Source of the DNA: JAEZKC01 sp046538945 | GTDB lineage: Bacteria > Fibrobacterota > Chitinivibrionia > Chitinivibrionales > Chitinispirillaceae | DNA: 12,206 bases | Assembly (NCBI GenBank): GCA_046538945.1 | Contig: JBKHHW010000089.1 | Span: forward strand, 1-12,206 | Reading direction: 5' to 3' | Shown: positions 5,938 through 12,206 of the stretch, piece after piece | How positions within the stretch are numbered: position 1 is the stretch's first letter | How the letters are laid out: every line of letters starts with the position of its first letter | The notes under the pieces: generated by a model | Database searches by the model: none | What the model saw: only the letters and a program-made list of their open reading frames with translations | Told to the model about the DNA's origin: nothing | Position numbers and translations under genes: made by a program

Positions 5938-8577
5938 TTACCAGAGACGGAAATAAGCTTTCGCGCCAAATTCAATATTGGGACCCTTGAGCAGAATCGG
6001 AACCGGTGTTCCCCTGGTGTTCCAGTAGTAGTCCCGGATATTATCATAGTCAAGTAGGTTCACTATCCGCAGAAATACATCGAAGCGGGTGGAAAGATAG
6101 CGGTGCTCTATTTTCCCTGTCTGATATTCGCAGCTGAAATCCACTCGGTAATAGTTGTTTGGAATTCGCGCGAGAGCACCACCGTTATCAAGATCAAAAT
6201 AGGGAAAACCCTCTGAAAAAACTCCGTCAAGGCGAAATCGTGCCTTCTTCCCGGCGGTGAATACGATACTGTTACGAACTGTCCATGGCACGTGCCATTC
6301 GTAGGGCAGCTTTATACCCGCAGAGTCGCGATGGCTCCCGGCCAGATTGAGTGCACTAATCAGACTAAGCCATTCGCTTACAAACATTTCTCCCGAAACA
6401 TCAGCTCCGTATGCCAGGAGGTCTGTCATTCCGCCTTCTTTCCAGGCGTAATTGTAGGGATTAATCCTGGGGACATCGGACCGGATACGGGCGTAGGGCT
6501 GCACACGGAGCAAGAATCCGCCCTTTCCGTAGGATAACCCCGCGGAAGAAACATAGGAAACGCTCTGCTTTCTTCTCAGTGCGGGGTCAGGCATACCTCT
6601 AACATCCGCATGGCTGGTAATCCGGCCTAAATTGATACGGGTGAACAGGTTTCCCTTCTCCCATTCGCCTGAAAAACCCGCATCCGCAAAGAAATCCTGA
6701 CCAGTTTCCGTAAATGAACCACCACCAAGCAGATCAAGACCAAGTTTGAATTTTCCGATATCCTTCTGTATATATGCCTTCAGCTCGGCAGTCAGCTCTT
6801 TATCCTGTTGCTTCATAAGCGTGTCTGTTACTACCGCTTCACGAGAATATTGGAACTTTGTAGTGTCCAGGCTGTCGCGAATGATGCGTCCGGTCCAGTC
6901 CAGTCCTTCCAGTGACCCTTCAAGTTCGATTCGTGCAAATTCACCCATGTCTACCGGACTTTTTACCGATAAGTATCCACTGTTGATACAGGTCAGATTT
7001 TGTAGGATCTGTGTCCTGTACGGCTTGCTTTGCAGGTAGTATTGCCTGGAATAACCGGCAACTCCGGATAGTGAATCGTTTTTTGAACCGAAACTGACAC
7101 TTGCAAGACCCCAGGGGGTCACGGGGTGCCTGTCTGCCATATACGAATCGTAGGCAAGCCAGAAAAAAGGTGCGACTTGAAATCTCTTTCCTGAGATCTT
7201 GCCGGCGGCAGTTACGTTTCCGTAGGAAATCGGAACAGGTGGAGTGAAGTAGGGATTGTATCTTGTGTTGGCCCGCTCGAGAGTATAACTGGAGGCAAGA
7301 AGTGTCCATTCATCTCCCCGTTTCAGACCGAACTGGATAAGGTTTTCTTCCTGAAGCGGAATGGTTAGTGAGAAATCCTGCCCTATGGAACTGTAATCCA
7401 CCGACAGTTCCGAGCGTCGCCTCCCGTCGGTATCTGCTGTAAGGAAAACATCCGGGTCAATTTTAATGACTGCCCCGCTTGCTTCTGAGAATCGCCCGCC
7501 CAGCCTGTCCGTTATAATTTTTACATCTTTCACGTTTGTGATCATGGTTCCGTCTACATCCGCGTAGATATGTCCCGCGAAATGGGAGGGCGCAAGCATG
7601 GGTACTCCGGCTACGAAGAACCTGTTGTCAAACGGGCCTGCCGAACGTACCAGCATGCTCGATCCCGATTCAGGGATCTGGCGTATGGGTGCCTGCGACA
7701 GTACTATCTGACTGACGAAGTGAGTGAGGCCGGTTTTCTGTTCCTGTTTGGCGATAGTTACGTCTTCTCTGATTGGTTCATACCCGAAAGCGGTTACCTC
7801 GTAGCTGCTGTCCATAAACTCATAAATATCCCCCAAGCGTCTGCCCAGAAGGTAAACAGCATTCGTTTTGGTCTTGGAATCACAGTAGACAGGAAATTGA
7901 GTTGTACCGAATTCCGCCGTTTCGATCGCAAGTTTCGCCGCTGAGTTTGGCAGAAGACGGAAAGAAAATGTACCATTCGAATCTGTCATGGTGACAAGTT
8001 GTCCATTTCTGTAGCTTTGTCCGGGTGCTTTGCCGATGATTTCAAGATATTCTATAAGGGGAATGGTCAGGTCAGGATCTTCAGCGCTGTTTTCGTAGAG
8101 AAAGAGGCTGACCGCTGCCCCTTTAACAGGTCTCTGGTCTTCACGCCAGAGAACCTTTCCCTGAATGTCCGGTTCAACTGTCCCACCCGAACGGGCGATG
8201 CTGTCGATGTCGAACTCGGTTTCGAGCATCACTGTCGCCTCCGTAGGCATCCCGTTTTCGATCGCAGGTGAAAAGCGTGACTTTTCAGCTGCTTTGCAGA
8301 GACCGGAATCGATTGCAGGGTGAAGACCTTTAACCAGGCGGTATTCGGTTACACGTCCCTCTTTGTCTAAATCCAGTTCGACGTTCACTGTTCCGCTTAC
8401 TCCGGCCTTGAGCAGTTTCAGTGGGAAATCGATTTCGCTTTCTTCTATCAGCACAGGTGGGGTGGATAGATTTGCTTCTTGGGCACCACCTGTTTGATAG
8501 CAGAACAGGTGGGTGATAAAAATTGTGACAAATAATTTTGTAAGAGCCATCGGCTTGAGAAATGGTTTCAGTAGCAT
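5938..8577 (-). CDS. TonB C-terminal domain / TonB-dependent outer-membrane receptor fusion
   Basis: Predicted 879-residue outer-membrane beta-barrel protein. A signal peptide spans about residues 1-33 (hydrophobic LFVTIFITHLFC, cleavage near GGAQ-EA). A TonB C-terminal-like domain follows at about 45-120 (LLKAGVSGTVNVELDLDKEG, with FSPAIENGMPTEATVMLETEF at its end). Next is a carboxypeptidase-regulatory-like beta-sandwich at about 137-245 (IQGKVLWREDQRPVKGAAVS). The plug is at about 285-370 (FVAGVPM, GGRFSEASGAVIKI) and the barrel runs to an aromatic end, YFRLW. No classic TonB box is evident. The ATG at 8577 has no clear ribosome-binding site; ATG at 8550 is an alternative that keeps the signal peptide. 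The ligand cannot be inferred, since no transport or polysaccharide genes are adjacent. Confidence 0.85.
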   Translation of the reverse strand: MLLKPFLKPMALTKLFVTIFITHLFCYQTGGAQEANLSTPPVLIEESEIDFPLKLLKAGVSGTVNVELDLDKEGRVTEYRLVKGLHPAIDSGLCKAAEKSRFSPAIENGMPTEATVMLETEFDIDSIARSGGTVEPDIQGKVLWREDQRPVKGAAVSLFLYENSAEDPDLTIPLIEYLEIIGKAPGQSYRNGQLVTMTDSNGTFSFRLLPNSAAKLAIETAEFGTTQFPVYCDSKTKTNAVYLLGRRLGDIYEFMDSSYEVTAFGYEPIREDVTIAKQEQKTGLTHFVSQIVLSQAPIRQIPESGSSMLVRSAGPFDNRFFVAGVPMLAPSHFAGHIYADVDGTMITNVKDVKIITDRLGGRFSEASGAVIKIDPDVFLTADTDGRRRSELSVDYSSIGQDFSLTIPLQEENLIQFGLKRGDEWTLLASSYTLERANTRYNPYFTPPVPISYGNVTAAGKISGKRFQVAPFFWLAYDSYMADRHPVTPWGLASVSFGSKNDSLSGVAGYSRQYYLQSKPYRTQILQNLTCINSGYLSVKSPVDMGEFARIELEGSLEGLDWTGRIIRDSLDTTKFQYSREAVVTDTLMKQQDKELTAELKAYIQKDIGKFKLGLDLLGGGSFTETGQDFFADAGFSGEWEKGNLFTRINLGRITSHADVRGMPDPALRRKQSVSYVSSAGLSYGKGGFLLRVQPYARIRSDVPRINPYNYAWKEGGMTDLLAYGADVSGEMFVSEWLSLISALNLAGSHRDSAGIKLPYEWHVPWTVRNSIVFTAGKKARFRLDGVFSEGFPYFDLDNGGALARIPNNYYRVDFSCEYQTGKIEHRYLSTRFDVFLRIVNLLDYDNIRDYYWNTRGTPVPILLKGPNIEFGAKAYFRLW

Positions 8578-8723
8578 AGGTTGTAGCAGCTGTAAAAAGT
8601 TTGCGGGTTAAGCGTTTTACAACCTGATTACGCAATCCGGCTCTGAATATTTTATGGAAAAATACAGAAACGGAAATTATGGGTGAAACACTTGTCTGCT
8701 GCGGTCTGGCGCAGTGGAAAAGA
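8578..8723. other. Intergenic spacer between lptD and the receptor gene
   Basis: On the - strand this is the 3' flank of lptD and the 5' leader of the receptor. CTGCG (8699-8703) and CGCAG (8710-8714) form a short hairpin just after the lptD stop, without a T-run, a weak terminator candidate. Further on is a -10-like TAAAAT with a poor TTTCCG at 16 bases. A hairpin adjoins the receptor start codon. Confidence 0.35.
8579..8624 (-). promoter_or_regulatory. Alternative hairpins adjoining the receptor start codon
   Basis: GGTTGTA (8579-8585) pairs with TACAACC (8618-8624), and TGTAAAA (8591-8597) pairs with TTTTACA (8615-8621). The two pairings share bases and exclude each other. The outer stem ends one base before the ATG at 8577, so in the mRNA it could cover the initiation region. 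A regulatory role is inferred from position only. Confidence 0.35.
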
Positions 8724-11336
8724 TCAGTCCCTCTGTTCCCATTTAATGTCTGGTATCTTCTTGATGTTGATCACGAAGTGGTAGCCGGGGTTGAGTTTTT
8801 CCGGTCTCCAGGAGAATCTCATCTCCCAGCACTCAAGATCGGCGGTCAGCAGGAAGCTGTTGTGAGTGAACTGGTCGCTTGTGAAATCGTAGTTCCCGTT
8901 CCAGGAAAGGGCCCAGTTGCGGGTGAAATTCAACTTTGCGGATGCGCTCAGGTTGTAGGACTTGGTCGGCACGAAGGGTTCCCCCGGAGCCGGACGGCTT
9001 GCTCTGTAGGAAAAGCTGGGGGAGATGCTGACGTTCCAGCTCTGCGGCCCCGCATTTCTGTACTTTATGGGATCGTGCGGCTGTAGGGAATCCAGTACCA
9101 GCAGGTCGCCATCCCAGAAGCTCCCCCGCACTCCCAGATTACCCGGGTTCACCTGGATGTTATAGTTTTTGAGAATAGGCGTGCTCAGTCTGTCGTTTTC
9201 ATCGTAAAGCCAGAAGCTGGAAGAGTAGTTGACTCTCAGAAAGCTGTATGATCCATAGGCGCTCAGGCTCAGGTCTCTCCATTTGCGTTCCTCCGCTTCG
9301 AAGTCGTAGGCTGTGCTCAGGTTTGCCGTGAGAATGTCGAATTTTTCCTCCCGCTGATTCTCACCTTCTCCCACAAGCCTCTTCCCCTGGAAATTATTTC
9401 CTAAACTCAAATTGACCAGCTGCTGGCTTTTGGGACGGGCGGCATCGTAGGGGATTTTGACATCGTAGAATCTTCTGTCCAGATCGTGTTTGGGAATGTA
9501 TGAGTAGCCCACTGTCGGGGTGAGCGTGTGGCGTAATCCCGTGTAGTTGAAGAATTTCAGAGGGAATATACCGTAAATTCTTGTGGACATGTTGACACCG
9601 GTCCTCCAGGAATTCACTAAATTGAATTCATCAGGAAAAGTGTCCCTTACATACTCTTTTCTTCCCGGGCTCTCTTTGAGCATGGTGTACAAGGTGTCGA
9701 GCTCACCTTCTTCATTGATAAAGTACTCCGCAACGGTATCGATTCCGGTATAGCTGGAATACTTTGTATCCTTCATAGGGTTGTCGACCACGTACTCCAC
9801 CGTGTCGTGCACCATCAGGGTATCCTTGATCAGTGTGTCGATCGCACCGTAGAACATGGATGCCCGGGTGGAGAAGTAAGGGTTGATATCTATGTGGTCG
9901 AAAAGTTTCTGTGATGAGGTCAGGTTGAAAGCGTGGGTCATACCGGGACGGATGAAACCCTTAATGGAATCGTTTCCGTACCTGTCCTCACGCACATTAG
10001 CTTTTGTACTGTAGTTGTAGTAGATGTTGTTGTACCAGGACGGCTCATCCTTGTCCAAATCAGATTTGTCAAAAGGAACGATGGCTCTGTTGTGCAGATT
10101 GAAATCTATCGAGGGGACATCCTGCTGGATGTGGTCGGTCACCAGGTTGTGGTTTCGTCTGTACACCAGATTCGCCGAGGCGTTGATATTTTTGAATTTG
10201 TGGCTCAGCGACAGATTGGCGGTCAGGTTCTGCTCTTCCAGTTCATCCGTTTCATCACTGAACTGACGGTAGAATGTGCTCTGCGACACTATGTTTCCGT
10301 TTCCGCTCAGACGGGTGTTCTGGTCGGGGGTGAGGTACTGGTTGTGGCTGTAGTCAAGAGCCCATGATCGGCTGCTGTTTTCAAGTCCGTTGTCCAGCAC
10401 GTATCTGGCGGATATTTTTCCGTTCAGTTTGTAGCGCAGCGCGTAGCTGCTTGCGGCATTGAAAATGAAATGGTTGAATTCCTGCACTTTCGCCCTGAGA
10501 ACCAGATCGACATAGTCGTTGGGGGCGAAGTAGTATCCCACATTGTCCAGAAATCCGCCTCTGGTGGGGTGTCCGCCCCACACCGGAGTGAGCCAGCCGC
10601 TTTGCCGTTTTTTCTGAAGGGGAAACATGAAGTAGGGCAGAAGGGCAACCGGGGCATCTCCGATATTGAGCACCACGGGTTTGCTGATGATCTTGTCTTC
10701 CGGAATGACCTTGATCTTTCTCCCGTAGAAATAGTAGTGGGGGGTTTCCACATGGGCACAGGAGGTGTAGTCGCCCTGGTCAACATAGAGATGGTTCTCT
10801 TCGGTTTTGACAATGTTGCTTCCGGTAAAGTAGGAATCGTCGAAGCTGGTGGTGGCGTAGCGCACTTTTCCCCTGCGGGTTTTAATGTTGTACACCATGT
10901 AGTCGCCAATCGTGGTATCGTTGCCCTCGACCAGCTGGGGCAGCCCGGTGGCTTTGAATTCATTGTCGTCCACGGTATAGATGATCGTGTCGGCCTGAAG
11001 AAGGACGTTCTGGTATTTGACCTGGGCCCTTCCCACCAGCTGAAGCACCTTACCCTCTGAATCATAGTCGATGAATTCCGATTCGTAGAAAACGGTATCG
11101 GTGATTCCCTGGCTTGCCGTTTTTTGTGTGTCCGTGGTTCCGATATCGGTGGTATCGCTTTCGGCACCGAAAAGGCAGATGCTCAGAAGGAAAATCAGAA
11201 CGCCGGCTCTGAAAAGAGACCCGCTGAGGATATGATCAGCTGAATGGGGAATTCTTTTGGAATCCCTCATGTGCGGAAAAGCATGTTTCATCAGATCTGA
11301 TCTTTCCAATCCGGGAGTGACAATGTTGCCATTCAA
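8724..11336 (-). CDS. lptD: LPS-assembly outer-membrane protein LptD (OstA)
   Basis: Outer-membrane translocon that inserts lipopolysaccharide into the outer leaflet with LptE. The 870-residue product has a signal peptide (hydrophobic core AGVLIFLLSICLFGA at 44-58). An OstA/LptA-like periplasmic domain follows at about 80-215 (VLLQADTIIYTVDDNEFKATG), with the family signature YTSCAHVETPHYYFYGRKIKV at 190-210 and PVALLPYFMFPL at 229-240. The rest is beta-barrel, ending in LECWEMRFSWRPEKLNPGY and a short tail. C193 is the conserved N-terminal cysteine. An acidic, threonine- and tyrosine-rich segment at about 500-573 looks like a long surface loop. The start at 11336 is five bases after the ndk stop, with AAGG very close; ATG at 11291, preceded by GGAAAG, gives a shorter n-region and is a real alternative. 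Confidence 0.92.
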   Translation of the reverse strand: MNGNIVTPGLERSDLMKHAFPHMRDSKRIPHSADHILSGSLFRAGVLIFLLSICLFGAESDTTDIGTTDTQKTASQGITDTVFYESEFIDYDSEGKVLQLVGRAQVKYQNVLLQADTIIYTVDDNEFKATGLPQLVEGNDTTIGDYMVYNIKTRRGKVRYATTSFDDSYFTGSNIVKTEENHLYVDQGDYTSCAHVETPHYYFYGRKIKVIPEDKIISKPVVLNIGDAPVALLPYFMFPLQKKRQSGWLTPVWGGHPTRGGFLDNVGYYFAPNDYVDLVLRAKVQEFNHFIFNAASSYALRYKLNGKISARYVLDNGLENSSRSWALDYSHNQYLTPDQNTRLSGNGNIVSQSTFYRQFSDETDELEEQNLTANLSLSHKFKNINASANLVYRRNHNLVTDHIQQDVPSIDFNLHNRAIVPFDKSDLDKDEPSWYNNIYYNYSTKANVREDRYGNDSIKGFIRPGMTHAFNLTSSQKLFDHIDINPYFSTRASMFYGAIDTLIKDTLMVHDTVEYVVDNPMKDTKYSSYTGIDTVAEYFINEEGELDTLYTMLKESPGRKEYVRDTFPDEFNLVNSWRTGVNMSTRIYGIFPLKFFNYTGLRHTLTPTVGYSYIPKHDLDRRFYDVKIPYDAARPKSQQLVNLSLGNNFQGKRLVGEGENQREEKFDILTANLSTAYDFEAEERKWRDLSLSAYGSYSFLRVNYSSSFWLYDENDRLSTPILKNYNIQVNPGNLGVRGSFWDGDLLVLDSLQPHDPIKYRNAGPQSWNVSISPSFSYRASRPAPGEPFVPTKSYNLSASAKLNFTRNWALSWNGNYDFTSDQFTHNSFLLTADLECWEMRFSWRPEKLNPGYHFVINIKKIPDIKWEQRD

Positions 11337-11341
11337 TTACC

Positions 11342-11767
11342 TTATTTCTGAAGCAGCTCTGCGCCGGAAAAGAAAAACGCGATCTCCTGGCGGGCGGTTT
11401 CAGGCGCGTCGGAACCGTGAACTGCATTCAACTGGTGCGAGGTGGCATAGAGCTTCCGCACTGTACCCTCAGCGGCCTTTTCCGGGTTGGTGGCACCCAT
11501 GAGCTCTCTCCAGCGGGAAATCGCATCCTCTCCAGAAAGCACCATCACTATAACAGGGCCGGAGGACATGAAATTCAGCAGCTCTTCATAAAAGGGCTTG
11601 CCTTTGTGCACCGCGTAGAATTCTCCAGCCACTTCGCGGGTGAGCCTGACCATTCTGGCCTGGGTGATTTCAAACCCGTTGTCTTCAATCATGCTGAGGA
11701 TCTTACCTGCTGTTTTGTTCCGTACCGCATCTGGTTTAATAATCGCCAGAGTCTGTACTTTCTCCAT
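11342..11767 (-). CDS. ndk: Nucleoside diphosphate kinase
   Basis: Cytosolic enzyme that transfers the gamma-phosphate between nucleoside triphosphates and diphosphates through a phosphohistidine. The 141-residue product matches the family throughout: QTLAIIKPDAVRN at the start, HKGKPFYEELLNFMSSGPV in the Kpn-loop region, MGATNPEKAAEGTVR, and the active-site NAVHGSDA with H117 as the phosphorylated histidine. The start is supported by GGAG (11776-11779) eight bases upstream. lptD follows after five bases, so the two are probably one transcript. A -10-like TATAAC on the - strand (11820-11815) could drive it. Confidence 0.97.
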   Translation of the reverse strand: MEKVQTLAIIKPDAVRNKTAGKILSMIEDNGFEITQARMVRLTREVAGEFYAVHKGKPFYEELLNFMSSGPVIVMVLSGEDAISRWRELMGATNPEKAAEGTVRKLYATSHQLNAVHGSDAPETARQEIAFFFSGAELLQK

Positions 11768-12003
11768 GTAAGCGTCTCCTTTAGCTTAAAATTGTAGGCG
11801 GCTCGGTTTTTTATGTTATACTGTTTAAGAAGTCCCGAACGGGGAGGGCTGAAGAGCAGAAAAATCATCTGCTTCGGTTGTTTTCCTGGTTTGGAATTGT
11901 CCCTGCCCATAGTATTTTCAAGACAAGTATGAAATATACTTTCAGGGGTGTTCTTTTCGCATTTTTGAATTGAAGAAACTCGAGAGGTTTTGGGAGAAAA
12001 CCT
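11768..12003. promoter_or_regulatory. Divergent intergenic region with candidate -10 elements
   Basis: Separates ndk (-) from the secreted-protein gene (+). -10-like hexamers are TATACT at 11817-11822 (+), TATAAC at 11820-11815 (-) and TATACT at 11935-11940 (+). The first + candidate has TTGTAG at 11792-11797, but with a long 19-base spacing. The last lies 64 bases before the ATG at 12004. GGGAG (11992-11996) is the ribosome-binding site for that gene. None of the promoters is strong. Confidence 0.35.
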
Positions 12004-12206
12004 ATGTCTTTTCACAGATCTTCCGTTTCGGTTGTGGTGGTTGCCTGTCTGACGATACTCGCTTATGCCCAGGACGGGGAGTCTTTAGATTCCCAGGCGG
12101 TCCAGGACTCAGCTCAGCACTCGGACAAATCGGATGTCGCGGAGAGCTCGAAATCCGAGGTCTCCGGCAGTACCGATACCGGATCGGCAGTACCCGACAG
12201 TACCGA
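12004..12206 (+). CDS. Secreted serine/aspartate-rich protein, N-terminal part only
   Basis: Open frame from ATG 12004 to the window end, cut by the edge after 67 complete codons. GGGAG (11992-11996) lies seven bases upstream of the ATG. The first 22 residues are a signal peptide: basic HRSS, hydrophobic VSVVVVACLTILA, cleavage near AYA-QD. The mature part is low-complexity and rich in Ser, Asp, Gln, Glu and Thr (SDKSDVAESSKSE, GSTDTGSAVPDST). At DNA level CGGCAGTACC occurs twice near the end with further partial copies, so a repeat region may be starting. Such linkers often precede an anchored or catalytic domain, which would lie outside the window. Function unknown. Confidence 0.75.
   Translation, partial: MSFHRSSVSVVVVACLTILAYAQDGESLDSQAVQDSAQHSDKSDVAESSKSEVSGSTDTGSAVPDST

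Noticed and set aside
10424..11167. 247-codon - strand frame overlapping lptD
   Set aside because: Proline/serine-rich shadow of lptD in another frame; the lptD frame carries the family signatures.
11290..11301. Perfect palindrome ATCAGATCTGAT at an alternative lptD start as an operator
   Set aside because: It lies inside lptD if translation starts at 11336, and a 12-base palindrome alone is weak evidence of regulator binding.

Overview
The window looks like chromosomal DNA from a Gram-negative (diderm) bacterium. It encodes a lipid A-type acyltransferase, the outer-membrane LPS-assembly protein LptD and a TonB-linked outer-membrane receptor. Shine-Dalgarno sites (GGAGG, AAAGGAG, GGGAG) precede most genes, which argues against Bacteroidota, where such sites are rare. 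A TonB C-terminal domain fused to an outer-membrane receptor and the serine/aspartate-rich secreted proteins suggest an FCB-group lineage such as Fibrobacterota or Chitinispirillia. That is an inference with low confidence; there is no rRNA here to test it.

Layout. Positions 1-2125 (+): a short leader with a REP-like arm, then apt (purine salvage) overlapping asnS (Asn-tRNA synthetase) by 16 bases. Positions 2137-2949 (-): a convergent LpxL/HtrB-family acyltransferase whose reading frame appears to continue upstream of any usable start codon. Positions 3106-4119 (+): a divergent PP-loop thiouridylase-like protein with a C-terminal NFACT-R-like domain. Positions 4120-5937: an accessory island with a REP-associated tyrosine transposase (RAYT) gene on the - strand, three related hairpin elements, a 45-codon small ORF, terminator-like hairpins and a degraded C-terminal gene fragment. 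Positions 5938-8577 (-): a large TonB_C / TonB-dependent-receptor fusion. Positions 8724-11767 (-): ndk followed 5 bases later by lptD. Positions 12004-12206 (+): the start of a secreted low-complexity protein cut by the window edge.

The housekeeping genes are conventional: nucleotide metabolism (apt, ndk), translation (asnS, probable tRNA thiolation) and envelope building (acyltransferase, lptD, receptor). The most distinctive part is the RAYT island. Each hairpin element has a left ACCCC and a right ACCTC spaced exactly 35 bases apart. Its two arms differ at one fixed position (CCCCAGAGGT versus CCCCGGAGGT), which gives the element a direction. The two intact elements lie on either side of the transposase gene in opposite directions. 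The arms also contain a near-perfect Shine-Dalgarno sequence, and one of them sits at ribosome-binding distance from the small ORF.
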